64,000 nt of DNA from Onchocerca volvulus (lineage: Eukaryota > Nematoda > Chromadorea > Rhabditida > Onchocercidae): contig HG738137.1 in NCBI GenBank assembly GCA_000499405.2, positions 24,062,422 to 24,126,421 of the forward strand, read 5' to 3'. This document shows, piece after piece, positions 24,501 to 36,362 of this stretch (its first letter is position 1; each line of letters starts with the position of its first letter). The notes beneath the pieces are model-generated. The model was given only the letters and a program-made list of their open reading frames with translations, made no database searches and was not told where the DNA came from. Made by a program: the position numbers and the translations under genes.

Positions 24501-27500
24501 GTGTGAATAAAGAACGCGATTGAATGCTTCACTAGCGCTGAAATTAAATACAAACATTTAACTGTATGGAAAATTTTAGACAAAATTAAACGTGTCAAGT
24601 ATAACTTAGGCAAACAAGATCTAAAACAACATTTTGAATAGAATTAGGTAAAGAAAATTACAATAAATCAATTAATTCCAAGGAATGAGGTTGAAATTAC
24701 AAGAATATTTCGAAAATAAGAATGCGATGAAAATTTCACTATAGAAGTTTTGCAAGGACATATAAATTAAATTCTATTGATATTCAAATTTATGAAAATT
24801 TTACGACAGAGATTTACATGAAATAAGAAATATGCAGAAAATAAGTCCTATTTTTCTACGTTTTTAAAATTTTTCTTTTTAAATGAATATTATTACAATG
24901 CTTTTAAATATAAATGGAACTTTTTTTCATAATTGATTAGGTTAATGTATTTATATTATCATTATTTAACGGAATTTAACCGATCTATCATAAGAACACT
25001 TCAACACACTTCCCATATTATACATAGAGAAAGAATGATTTCGATATTTTCTAAACTGATCAATTCTTTCAAACGTAAACTGCTTTGCTCCATATTTATT
25101 TAGACAAAATCGATGCAAATTCATTTACCATCAATCTCATTGCAAATCAACTAAGGACAAATATCTTTTTCAGTCAGATATGAGAAAACAATCTCATTAT
25201 CAAACATCATCAAGTACGACTGATTAATTACCCTTCATTAAAATACGAAAATTGCAAATAAAATTAACATTACAAACTGCAATAAATGGTAAAACAAGAG
25301 AAGATGGAAGTCTTACCAACTTTAGTATTAAGCTTAGAAAAATTGAGAGATAAAAAAAAGGGGGCAAAGAATAATCAAAATAAACAAGATCAATCCTAAT
25401 ATGGTACACTGTAAGTCATCTGTAACACATTAATATATTGATAAAAGTCTCAGCCAAAGTATTCTCATTAAAGGATAGCTACAATTGGTCAATAGGTCAC
25501 GACACATGCAAACATAACATTGAGTGTAGTGGACAACAAACATGTTTGGTGATGTTGGGAGCATAGAATAATAGTAAGCCGATCGATTAGGTCAAAGATG
25601 AAAAAAAGTGTGAGGAAGAGGATGAGTGAGGGATACTATTTCTGTCTATCTCACCCCTCATTTTCCAGCCTTCTATAATATCCAAGCGTGGGAGGAGGAT
25701 GAAAGAGAAATAAGTGACCATTTGAAGGTTACTGACTGTTGTGGTCTGCAGCTAAGATAAAAAGGTTGAAATGGAATACATAACGAAAGGAGACGAGAAA
25801 ACCAGTATGTAGAATGGAATGAATAGAGAAAAATATATCAAGAAAATGCAAACGACTGTGTGAAAAATCAACTAAGAAACTATAAAAAGACAATTAAAAG
25901 TAGAAATAAGGAAGAAATGAGTAGAGAGAAGCATTTTAGTTCATCACTATCGTTGACCATCTGTTCGAATTGGAAAATTTCGAATGAATTTTTGATAGCC
26001 ACTATTTAAATCGCATTAATTTAAACATTTAAAATAGAAGAGACAGCTGTCTTTACGGAATGAAATAAGGAATTGACCAATGAAAACGGCAGGGTTGCAA
26101 TTTCTATAAATTTAATTTCTACTTTTAAAAAATTTGTCTCATTTTTTTATTTACAAAAAAAACTCTCTAATATTGAATTTTTGAACAATGAAATTCGAAA
26201 ATATTTTTCAAATTCTTCTTTTTTGATGGTTTATTTCTTGTGAAAATTTTAAAAAGGATTTGAAAGAAAGAAAAAAAAAAACAAAAGAATTCATTTGAAA
26301 AGTTAGCAATGAAAGATTTCGATACTGAGAACTTGAAATTTTTCACTATATTCAGCAACTTCAAACAAATTCAGAAAATATTAGATCTTTCATGCTTTCT
26401 TCGTAGATTCACGCAGATCATTTACATTATTAGAATGGCTTGAATTAAGTAAAATGAAGAAGTAAAAGGTGAAAGAAAAAAAAAAGTATGATTTTTGATA
26501 TAAAATGTTAGCAAATGTTGGCAAAATATAGAATAATTTTTTCCCAGTAAAATAAAACAATTTCTTTTCAAATAAAATAAACAACTATTCATTAAATTCT
26601 GTGTGACAGTTTTTCTTTTCCTTACTCACTCATACAATTTTGAAAAAATAAAATGAATTTTGCAATTATTACCACTACTTGTTTTCCCAACAATTTCCAC
26701 ATTTACTATCCTTATTAATGAAAAAATTGAATAGAATAAGGGATTGAAAAAAGAATAATATGCAAGCAAGTAGAATGGATACATAATCCGGTACTAAGTG
26801 CTTTTGCAAGTGATATTGTTAGAAATTCTAATCATATTACAACTTAATTTACTAAATTTAAATGAGTGATGGCTGACTGTACCTATTTTGTTTTATTTAG
26901 AAACTTTATACCATAAAGTTTTGATAATATTTACATTTCTAAACAAATAATTATACTTACATTTCAAACGCTTTAAAATGGAAATAAACCATTCCGAGAC
27001 CAAAATATGAAGCTGGTTCTTTCCAAAATCCATCTTTATTCAGATTATAAGCTTTCTGATAAGCTGATAACGCTAAAAAAAGCATTTACGATATGCACTA
27101 CAGTTTTCATTCGGTACGATAATAAGATGTTAAACTAATCTGTTTCAAGACAAAACTTATTATTCATTTAAGTTAATCTTGTGATAGTAATGCTTCCGAA
27201 TATATCATTATCATTTGTATATCAATATAATTACAATAGAAATTCATTTTTCTAAGTCATATTCTCATAATTCCTTTCATTTCCAATTTTTTCATTATTT
27301 TATGATCAAAACATAAGTGTAATAAAATTAAACATACTTACCTCTAGGAAAATCCTTCGCTAATAAACTGATATGTCCAATTTTCAAATATATTTTAAAA
27401 ATTTTCATATCATCTTGTTCCTTCGCTTCAATAAGTTTGATTAAATCGTTATCTAAATTCCGTATACCCTATAATATAAAATAGTTTGATGTTAACGAAA

Positions 27501-28410
27501 CAAAACTAATTGATCAATGTTCTTTTCCAATTAAAATTTCAGTTTCAAACTGAAAAAATTCTTTCAAAAAATTTTAATCAATATTTCTGCTCTTTCTTCT
27601 TGTTCAAATTTTTACAGGATAGAAAAAAAGACAAAAAAAAAAAGAAAAAAAAGACAAATATATTACAACTAAAAAGAAAAACTTCTAATCATTTATTAGC
27701 ATTATCTCTATAACAATTCTTATGCTGTCGTCATAGTTATCTTATATAAAGGATTATGCATATACTCCGTATATATCTAACAATCATAATACTTATTTCG
27801 TATTAATATCGACCATATACTGAATTATGATTTAAGTCGCTCTAGTTATATTTCATGAAAATAATTTCAGTATTTCATCTTTCTACTATCACCACAGATA
27901 AAGTGATCGTATTTTCATTATATGCTTACACTTACTTGTATGTTAAAAAAGTAAACTAAAAAAAAAATCTAACCTTATAGAGAAGAGCTTTATCTGCTTC
28001 CGATAATTCGCCCTTTTTATTCCAAAAATAGATGAAATCAAAGCTGAAAATATTAAATTGCATAATAAAATAAATGGAAATATAAAAATGATATAAATAA
28101 AACTATTTGCTAAAAAACTAAGAAAAAAAGATAATGCAAAATATATAATTTTAAAAAATATGTATTTTTTTTAAAAGAATAAGATTTTTTTAAAAATATG
28201 CAAGCTTTCAGGAGAAAAACATAAAATTTATCCAAAAAATGCAAAATTTTAAGCAGATAATGTAAAATTCCGAACAGTAATAGAATATATCAAAATTAAA
28301 ACTATTAAATTATATTAAAAAAATTTTTTAATTTTTCTATTTTACCTGGTCAGCTTGATGAATCTAATTTCTTCTGCACACGTAAGTCTTGGTTCACATA
28401 CGATATTCAT
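12502..28410 (-). CDS. utx-1: UTX/KDM6A H3K27 demethylase, 25 coding exons, about 1092 aa
   Basis: The product is a Fe(II)/2-oxoglutarate JmjC demethylase that removes H3K27me3/me2, in KDM6A/UTX proteins usually as part of MLL3/4-COMPASS. Exons (descending): 28410-28346, 28043-27974, 27468-27342, 27072-26961, 24537-24417, 23663-23471, 22911-22731, 22260-22167, 21948-21816, 18509-18410, 18326-18245, 18076-18014, 17842-17723, 17540-17450, 17265-17180, 17067-16825, 16665-16486, 15894-15745, 15339-15161, 14914-14794, 14610-14474, 14223-13986, 13519-13301, 12919-12758, 12513-12502. They total 3279 nt in one frame. TPRs lie at about residues 60-400 (e.g. [20 protein letters not shown]). The JmjC iron ligands are H846, E848 and H926. 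A C-terminal zinc site has Cys1031, Cys1034, Cys1055 and Cys1058. [20 protein letters not shown] resembles UTX rather than KDM6B. The start ATG follows an in-frame stop and a TTATACAG that could be a trans-splice acceptor. The last exon (encoding IPN, stop) is uncertain: 12453-12427 follows a stronger acceptor. Exon 10 is separated from exon 9 by the Helitron intron. Confidence 0.92.
12758..14914 (-). other. utx-1: utx-1 catalytic JmjC and zinc-binding exons
   Basis: Five exons encode the core. 14914-14794 carries [17 protein letters not shown]. 14610-14474 carries [12 protein letters not shown], with the HxE iron ligands, and [10 protein letters not shown]. 14223-13986 carries [20 protein letters not shown] with the distal histidine, then [11 protein letters not shown]. 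13519-13301 and 12919-12758 encode the helical linker and the split CxxC...CxxC zinc site (HYCSTCE and YCVQCARK). All key ligands are present, so an active enzyme is expected. The match to the family was made by recalled pattern, not by a search. Confidence 0.9.
15161..17067 (-). other. utx-1: utx-1 pre-JmjC conserved exons
   Basis: Four exons lead into the JmjC fold. 17067-16825 is a Pro-rich linker ending at a GTGAAT donor. 16665-16486 has [20 protein letters not shown], the UTX VIRGLAGxLxLxLGLFST-type element. 15894-15745 has VEIRSQ and [19 protein letters not shown]. 15339-15161 has [18 protein letters not shown] after a basic KRRR patch. Order and spacing match the UTX family. The phase is 0 at most of these junctions. 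Confidence 0.88.
15547..15668. repeat. Imperfect inverted repeat, stem about 25 bp, in a utx-1 intron
   Basis: The arm at 15547-15571 (gtttttaaatcacggcaaga...) is the near reverse complement of the arm at 15642-15668, with about 70 nt between them. It may be a hairpin-forming RNA element or a remnant of a small inverted-repeat transposon. No target-site duplication was identified. Confidence 0.6.
17255..17310 (-). repeat. 30-bp tandem duplication of a utx-1 splice acceptor
   Basis: 17255-17280 and 17285-17310 are near-identical (about 24 matching nt with two or three differences) at a 30-bp period. Each copy contains TTATAG|GTGA(T/G)GCTGTA, so the acceptor of exon 17265-17180 is duplicated. 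Using the upstream acceptor, with exon start at 17295, would add ten codons in frame with no stop ([10 protein letters not shown] before DAVP). Confidence 0.8.
18781..18818. repeat. Helitron 3'-terminal hairpin
   Basis: Arms 18781-18798 and 18802-18818 are nearly perfect reverse complements with a three-base loop (inner part CACGC-TTA-GCGTG on the minus strand). It sits directly inside the CTAG terminus. In Helitrons a short hairpin near the 3' end marks termination of transposition. Confidence 0.75.
18861..18890 (+). repeat. Plus-strand copy of a Helitron 5'-terminus-like sequence
   Basis: TCTATATAAATAAAAATG reads on the plus strand, opposite to the element, and resembles the 5' terminus on the minus strand (TCTATAGAAATAAAAATG from 21767). 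The element therefore has imperfect inverted similarity near both ends. This suggests a nested or composite insertion. Confidence 0.6.
19400..20100 (-). pseudogene. Helitron Rep N-terminal region remnant
   Basis: Minus-strand frames give [20 protein letters not shown] followed by GIIKLPQL (about 19735-19640), the 'CPxCxALKFxxE...CCxxGKVxLP' signature of Helitron N-terminal regions. After stops and frameshifts come [14 protein letters not shown] and [13 protein letters not shown] (about 19575-19470). Upstream, [20 protein letters not shown] fits the basic, repeat-rich leader of such proteins. Several stops break it, so no functional protein is expected. The catalytic two-tyrosine region was not found. 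Confidence 0.75.
20390..21148 (-). pseudogene. Helitron PIF1-type helicase C-terminal remnant
   Basis: Reading the minus strand from 21148: [20 protein letters not shown], then [14 protein letters not shown] and [12 protein letters not shown] near 20960; [18 protein letters not shown], a stop, then [30 protein letters not shown] near 20600; and [20 protein letters not shown] near 20470. These are in the order of the C-terminal helicase motifs of Helitrons. The Walker A region was not seen. Multiple stops and frameshifts show it is a pseudogene. Confidence 0.82.
21390..21735 (-). repeat. Duplicated 5'-subterminal module of the Helitron
   Basis: Two similar segments, about 21391-21457 and 21660-21730, share 'ctattcgaat', 'aatcggtg' and 'gaacttg' words at similar spacing. 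The outer one adjoins the 5' terminus. This could come from two nested Helitron ends or an internal duplication. Confidence 0.55.
21816..27468 (-). other. utx-1: utx-1 TPR-repeat exons
   Basis: Seven exons (27468-27342, 27072-26961, 24537-24417, 23663-23471, 22911-22731, 22260-22167, 21948-21816) encode a run of tetratricopeptide repeats. Recognisable pieces include [66 protein letters not shown] and [20 protein letters not shown]. In UTX proteins this region mediates complex assembly. The aligned order agrees with human UTX from memory. The 2.4-kb intron at 24538-26960 splits two of the repeats. Confidence 0.87.
24538..26960 (-). other. utx-1: 2.4-kb utx-1 intron with a less A+T-rich patch
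   Basis: This intron is mostly A+T-rich and holds no convincing exon. The stretch about 25480-25770 is visibly richer in G+C than its flanks and includes partly self-complementary GGATGAGTGAGGG / CTCACCCCTCATTTTCC words. It has no long open frame. It could be a regulatory element or old repeat. Confidence 0.4.
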
Positions 28411-30577
28411 CAAGCTGTATAACCGTTAAGTTATATGATGTTTGCCCAAAACTTAAAAACTTTTCAAATTAAGAGTAAAGAAAAAAACGCGTAACTCTAA
28501 TCCGCGAAAGTTACACACACACGTAGCACACGTAAAAACAAACCGACTCTTGACAATTACAAATGCCAGTCGATGTGAAACTTGTGAAATTATCTCGTCT
28601 CAAAATTAGCAGGAATGATGCGTGTGCTGAAGCGTTTACGTGGGTCTTATGTTTTTGTTGAAGTTAATAGGAAGAGAATAAATAATAGGATATTTCCGAT
28701 ACTTAGTTTACTTACGAATATCTTATCTCAAGAATGATTGGAAGTGATACATATGATGGAACACGCACGTGCGATTCTACGTTTTTGTTAAAATTAATAG
28801 AAAGACAAATAAATGTTAGACGTGTTTTCAATACTTATGTCTACTTACGTAACAGCTCGTCTCAAAAATGATTAAAAGTGGTACTTGTGCTGGAAAATGT
28901 ACGTGAGATTTTACGTTTTTATCGAACTTAATAAAAAGGTGGATAAATGTTCGACGTATTTCCGATATTATTGATTAATATCTCGCTCAAGAATGATTAG
29001 AAGTGATAAGACATGAGCTAAAACGAGCTTTCTTTTGGTAAAGTTAACGAGAAGATGGATAAATGTTAGACGTATTTCTAATACTCATGTACTTGAGAAC
29101 GATTTGTGAATATATTTGACACTTACATTTATGATGATCAGTACGCATTATTGTTTCAACGTACGTGGATTTATTGTTAGTTTTAAACTAAGAAAATGTA
29201 CAAAGATGAATTTAATCGAAATTTTTAAAAAAATGTTTTTTTCCAAAATTTTTTTTCAATGTTTCCAAAATTTACGCTGCTTTCCTAAAAAATTCGTCTG
29301 AAGAAGTAATTTTTATGAATGTGATTTTTGTTAATCGCATGTTAAATAAACAAATTAAATGATCATTTTCGAAAAAAACAGAAAAAATGTAGTTTCTGAT
29401 AATTCGATTGACGTCATGGTGGCGTTGTTTACTTTGGATAAAGTAGGATAATTTTGTTTAAAAAAAAAAAATCTTTTTTTTTCAGTTCACTTCATTCATT
29501 CAATGATAACAGCAAAAGAAGTTGAAGAATCACATTTCATTTATTGCAAATTATGCATATTTTTCAGGATTTCCTTCAGAATTTGCAATATTTTGGATAA
29601 ATTTCAATGAGTACCGATGAAGTTAAAGTGTTATTCTAATGCAAAGAACAGGTTAGTGTCATCCTCTATATAAATTATTAATTGTAAAATTAAGTTTTTA
29701 TTGTAAAAGTAAATATTAGATTAAATAATAAGCTCTCGTATTCCACGCTACCATATCTCAGCTGCCGTATAATATAAAATTCTTATTGTATGAGCAAAAA
29801 AATAGCGCATATTAAAAAGGTTATTATATTTAGGATAGACGAGTAATTGAAGCGTGAAATTGTTATTGTATAAGCAAATGCTGCAAGCTTTTATAATAAT
29901 GAATAATTCATTAATTCATTTCATTTCATTTTAATTTACACTTTATAGCACAACAATAGAACGAAACATACATGTATATAACCAATATAAAATTGAAATA
30001 TACAGAAATAAAAATAAATAAAAAAGAAAAGAAAACTGTCAAAAAAAATGGCGACAAATCTAGTGATAATCATTAATTGATAACAACAAAATCACCAGGG
30101 ACTGAATTGAAAAACGAAGAATAAATATAGAAATATGTTTAGATACATCTAAATAATTAATACTTTTAAATGAGCATGATATAATCTTACGGTATGAATA
30201 AATTCTTTTACAATAAAATATGAAATCAAATCCTGTTAATACTTTCTTGATGCCTTTTACTATTACAATAAATGATTTTTAAAATCCATCCATTTTGGTT
30301 ATCATTTCAATGGTTAAAATGATAACTGAAAACAATTATTATATGAACATTGGTTACAAATTAGAAGTGTAAATAAAGAGAAAGTTTCATAAACACAGAA
30401 GGAAATTTTATTCCCTTCATTTTATTATATAATTTTTCAAGTTCTTTCTTTTCCTCTTTCAATTCTTTCAATTTCCTTTTTTTTTTCTTTTCAACATCCT
30501 ACACAAATCGCTATTGTTGATCTAAAAAAAGGAAAAATAATCAACAAAGGGAAAAATACAAAATCAAAGGAAGCAGA
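28411..30577. other. Intergenic region between the RhoGEF gene and utx-1
   Basis: About 2.2 kb lies between the stop of the GEF gene (30578) and the utx-1 start (28410). It should hold the utx-1 promoter and the GEF 3' UTR. Candidate minus-strand AATAAA hexamers lie near 30421-30426. The part nearest utx-1 carries four repeat units of about 130 bp (28592-29098). No other gene was recognised. Confidence 0.5.
28592..29098. repeat. Four degenerate tandem units of about 130 bp upstream of utx-1
   Basis: Units begin at 28592, 28721, 28855 and 28981 with tctcgtctcaa-like words. Each contains 'aatgatt(a/g)gaagtgat', 'acgt...ttttt', 'gttaataga' and 'tgttagacgtatttc' variants. Lengths are about 129, 134, 126 and 118 bp. 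The array ends about 180 bp from the utx-1 ATG. Confidence 0.75.
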
Positions 30578-31686
30578 TTAAATTGTTGCAAATAATTCAG
30601 TGGAAGAAGAACTTTCTACAATTGTATTCAATGGTGTAGTAGTAGTTGTTGTTGTTGTTATTAATGATTTTGCTAATATTGAGGATGGTATTATTGTATT
30701 TAGTATTCCTGAAGATGATGTTGTTGTTGATATTGATGAAGATGATAATGATGATAATCCTCCTAGAGAATTCTGAAACATATAAAAAATAATAAAATAA
30801 TAATTCCCAAATTTAACATCAAATTTTAATTTTTCATTTAATAATATTGTTTACCAAATAATTCAATTATGATGAAAGTTATCAAAGAATATTTTCAAAA
30901 ATTTTGCGGAAAGTTAAAACTTAAATCCGAGACAAACGCACAAATAAAGCATAGTTTTAAGAGTCAATTGAAACTGATTACAATAGCCAAAATAAAAATA
31001 AATTATAATAATGAAAATAATGGTTGGAATATTATTACAAAGTACTGATAAGGATTACGATATTAAAAATAAATCCATGGGCTTACTGTGTACTCAAAGG
31101 TGAAATGAAATTAAAAAGTGATTGTTTTTAACCTCTGGACAACTGTAGGACCGTATTTGTAAGGGATCATTAGTTGTTCTGCTCATACTGTTTTCCGGAT
31201 CTTCATCTGATATAACCGGAACGAATGTTGGTGATCCAGAAGAGGGTGATGAACAGCATGTACCATTTGGATTATTTCCATTTCCATCCACAACACTACT
31301 AAAATTGCTATTTCGATAGTTTATTATAATATCAATGAAAAATGATAAAAAAAAAATTGAAAATAAGGATACTTTCAAACATTTTTCAAATAAAACAATA
31401 TAATTTAAATCTCTTTATTTTTCATTTTTTCTAATTGCTTTATTTAAAGAAAATTTTTATTCAAAGAGAGGAAGAACTAAACCAGATTAATTATCTAATT
31501 TACGAATCATTTTCTTCTAATTTGTTTTTCAATTTTAATTTCATACAAAAATTGATCGACCTGTCTGTAGTTGTATCAGATGAACGAATACTATCAGTGG
31601 AAATTGTAGAAGCCCAAGACTGTGGACGAGCTGGTCGATGTTGTTGGCTTAATCGATCTCGATGTGTTACACGTTCACCGACTATC
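30578..31686 (-). other. RhoGEF C-terminal tail exons
   Basis: Three exons (31686-31561, 31298-31133, 30772-30578) encode a disordered tail. It includes RPQSWASTISTDSIRSS, SCCSSPSSGSP-like stretches and a final run of Ser and Thr (eight consecutive Thr) before the stop. No SH3 domain follows, unlike some MCF2L isoforms. The acceptors and donors are in frame (phases 2, 2, 0). Confidence 0.75.
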
Positions 31687-34600
31687 CTAAAATAATGAAT
31701 TTCAGGTTTTTTTTTTTTCCAAATATAAATTCAAGACAATTATTCCAAGATCTTTATAAGAATAACAGCTTAAGTTAAATAATCAATTATTTACAAATTA
31801 TTTATATAAAAGCGTTACATTTAAAATAATACTATACTTTTTAAAAAAAGTTTAATATTTGTATCAAAAATGGTATGAAAATGGTAATATTTGCATCAAA
31901 ATGATATTTGTATCAGAAGTGAAATGAAATGGTATGTGTCAGAAATGGTAAACGTAATTAGAAATGGTATGTCGTAATTAGAAATAATATATCGTAATTC
32001 GGAATACATAATTAGAAATAATATGTAATTAGAACTTAAAATTTGTAAAGAAAAATAGTATGTATACATCTAAAAATATAATTATTACCTGTAAAGTTGT
32101 TGTATCCATTTTATTCGAGCAGATTCATCAATAGGTTGCACAACATGTGCTTCACTTTTCGTCTCATCCCATACTTCAAAACGTGTAGGTGACGTTTTAG
32201 ACGTTTCTGAGAAGCCAAGACTACATGTCTGAAGTGAAGATAAGCTTTTTAAAATGTTAAGGAAGAAATTTGGAAAAATGAATTTGTACAAATTTCTAAT
32301 ACTTTAATGCCGATGCTAAAGTAAATTGACAAATTGAAAGATATCTGAAAAATTGGAATTGTAAAAAATTTTTGATAAGTTCTTCTGATAAATCAATAAA
32401 TTGATAAACACTACTTACCGGTATAGATAGCTTATGTTCGTAATATTCGGAAGCATACGGTACAGATTGTGATCGTTTTTTGCAGAATAATAGACCACCA
32501 TCGAATAGGAAAAGTTGTCGACGTTGAGCTTTGTTCAGACGACGTGTCCGCTTCTTGAATGTATAAATGTCACATTCATTTTGAAATCTTAATGCACCCA
32601 TTTGAGAGAGATCACCCTAAAACGGCTTTGATTATTCGAAATCGTAATAATAATCCTGTTAAATCCGGAAATATTACTATCTCCGGCATAAGATTTGTTC
32701 AAACTTTTGGTTCCTTTGAGATCTTAATATCTTACTATGTCTATCTTTCTCAAAGAATTTTTAATTTTTATAATTTTAACAAAAAGTAAATAATAATTAC
32801 TACAAATCCGGCAATATGCAATTGATGCATGGCTGTATTAAGTTGAGCCAAAAGATCTAACATCGAAGATAGCGCTTCGTCAACATGAGGCTTAGCCTGA
32901 TCACCACAGTGACGATGTACTTCCTGCAAATGAAAATCGATGTAAATTTATGATTATAATTAATCGATAGCAATCAGAGAAAGGAAATACTGAGAAAATA
33001 TTCAGCAAATATAGAAGAACTTTGGATAAAATGATCGAACAATTTCAGATTCTAACTGAAAATTAATTAAATGATTGTCAGTATGATTGAAAATTAAATT
33101 ATTATTTTGAAATTAACCATATTATCAAGTTGAATGAATGCATTTTTTCAAATCAAATCAGTAACAAAAATAGTTCATAGATAATAGATAAAAAATAAGA
33201 GAAAAGTAGAAAAAATAAGCTTAATTACTTTTAGCAAAAGTTGATATTTAGTAATCCTTTGCACCGGTTTCAATAAATAAGCACTCAATGGTAGTGGATG
33301 TCCGGCTCGTTTTTGGCATTCCTGAAACATAAACTAATTAAATATCTAATAATTAAGATAATATAATTACTACTTTAAAGGTTAAGGTCCAGTTTAATGC
33401 CTTTATATCTTGACTTTATAACCTTTTATAATGTCAAAAAAAAAAGAAATATTTGATAAGCGATATCCCACCGATATACAAATTATTTGATTTTTTTTTT
33501 TTGATCAATATTTAGCAATATATCAACAGAAACTAATTAAATATCTAGTAATTAAGATAATATGATTACTACTTCGAAGATCAAGATTCAGTTTAATGCT
33601 TCTTCTTAACTTTATAACTTTTATGATATGTCGAAAAATAAATAAATATTTGATAAGCATATATCATTGGTTTTCCTTTCAACTTCTTTTTTTTCACTTA
33701 TCAGTCAATATTTAGCAATAAATTGTCGACTAAAAAATACCACATAAAATTAAAAAAAAAGAACCGCAAAAAATTTGGCAATCACTCCATCTGATTGTTG
33801 TTCTCGTCTTAATGCTTCACCCAGTGGTTTATTTCGACAATAACGATGATAAAGTTGAAGGAATTTATTTCGATGATTAAGAAAGCATTGGCATATTTCA
33901 ATTATCGAATTCCCAGCAGCCAAAAAGTCAGCCAAAAGATAGTTATTGTGAAAATTCAACTGTAACATGGGAAATGTTTGAAAGAGATGAACAATTATTA
34001 ATTTAAATAATGAAATACTTAACAATGATTTTAATGATTTAAACAGATAAATGCTTTAAATATATTTTTGTAAAAAAAAAAGAACAAATAAATAATATCT
34101 ATCAATATGATATAATGATTAAAATCATTGTTACATCTGATAATTTTGATAGCAATAATTGTATGGCAACGATCTGAATTTATCTCATCTATCATATCAA
34201 ATTCTGAAACTTCTTAATTAAAACTAGTAACGAAATAAGAAATGACTTGAAACTAACCAAATCAGGAATATTTCCAAATAAGATATCAGAACGATCCTTT
34301 AGATTTGCTATTATTAAATGTTCATTTTCAGGTGCTTCGAATGGCCTAATGTAGAAATCAACAATAGATTGTAATTCACGGACGTAATTTTGTTCTGTAT
34401 TTACCTAAAAATTCCGAATTATCAAAAGAATTAGTACAGAAATAAATATAAATTCGGATTAAATGATTGACTTCTATGAAATTTTATGAAATGAAATATT
34501 TTCTACAACAATATTTGATAAAAATTGCAAAATTGCTTAAACTTACTAATTCGGAAATAGCAAAATTTAAGAGTGAAGTAGGTTGCTCAGATGCAGTTGT

Positions 34601-36322
34601 CGCATTATTACTACTACTGCTACTATCACGATTGCTACCGTATCCTGCATTTTTCCCACATAGAAATCCATCTTCACGATTATCATGCAATACCTCAATT
34701 TGACGCTGTAATAATATAAGCTAAACTAATTAAATATATCCCAATTAATTAATTGAATATTTCTTCTAATGCTATAATTGAGTAGTTTTTGAATTCAAAA
34801 TAATATTTAATTGTTTGATTCCTTCAAATAATGCTTAAATCTTGAAATTCCAAATATATTCTGATGGGAATACGATATATTCAAGCCATTTGCATTCCTT
34901 TTTTGACCTTTGTAGCACTTATAAATTTAAATGTCAACTATGACAATACCGTATTAGGGAACAATATGAAATTTATTAATTAAATATATTTTTTTTAATA
35001 TTTACAATCAAAGCCTTGATCTTGTTAGCAGTGAAGGTACAGTATTTTTAGACGAAATAGACAAGATTGCAGTGTAACCAAATAATGTTTAATTTTTGAA
35101 ATTCTCAATAATTATATTGCTTTAGAAATATGAAGCCATATGCATTCCCTTCTTGACTTCTGTAGCACTTATAAATTTGAACATAAATATTGATGTTACT
35201 GTAATAATACAGTATACACGTCAGAATTTGGAAACATTCATTTTTTCCCCTTTTCTCCTTACGATAGCAAATTCATCTCATTATCATATATCGAATGTCT
35301 TTTTCTTTATTTATCATCATATATTACATTAAATTGAACTAAATTAAATGAGACAAGAGAAATGGGGAAGAATCAAAGATCAGAGGATCGAAAAAAAGGA
35401 AAAACTAAACAAATACCGTACCGTTTGCCGAATAACATTTGCCGGAGCAGACCATGACTTCGATTTGCGCATACGTGATTTGAAAAACATCACAATTTCA
35501 GAATTATTAGAATTAATTAGATTGGAATTTTGCTGAAATTTATAAAAACAAATGACGAGAATGAATGAAAAGAAAACTTAGTAACTTAGAAAACTAAAAA
35601 GTTGGAAATGTCAAGAACTTCGAGAAAAAAAAAACCTATTTGAATGAAAATAATTTGGCTCGAAATTGGAAAAAAAACATTTGGCAAATATTAGATGAAT
35701 ACTTAACTATTGTTTAAAATGAGAGAAAAAATATATTTGCAGAAGAAATGATTCGATCAATTGAATAATAAAAGTACTTATTAATAATCGAAAATTTTTC
35801 CATTTCTTTGTTTTCAAGGAAAAAAAAAAATATTTTGAAAAAGTAAACTGCACTCAAAGATTTCGTTTTTTCTTGCTTTTTTTTTTTTTTTTTTTAAATT
35901 ACGCAAATTAAAAATTAGATAAATTGTCCTATTATAACGTCTAAAAATGGCTAATTTTTAAATTTGATTCCAGTTCAAACAAAAATTGGATATGAATTAA
36001 ATTAAAAAATAGCACTTATTGATTTTTTATGATAATAAAAAGCAATATTATTGTTGCTTATATCTCAGCAATGATCCTAATTATGAGAAAATAAACAGCT
36101 GAATGATAACAGCATATTTCATCACTGATAATTAATTTAGGACAAAGAAAAGATGAAAATTGAAATATAAATGGAAGAAAAAGAAAGCTAAAAATGTTTG
36201 GAATAAGCGAAAATTTTTCTTATGAAAAGCAAAAATTTTGCAGAAACTAAAAAAGAAAAAAGAAAAAAGTAACAAGATCGATTAGTATAAGTTCTAATCG
36301 AAGAGAAAGGGAAAGAGAAATG

Positions 36323-36362
<40 letters not shown>

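Noticed and set aside
12502..28410. KDM6B/JMJD3 instead of UTX
   Set aside because: The full TPR array and the UTX-like EKxxLNFLxGSWWP and CEIEVW contexts favour KDM6A/UTX.
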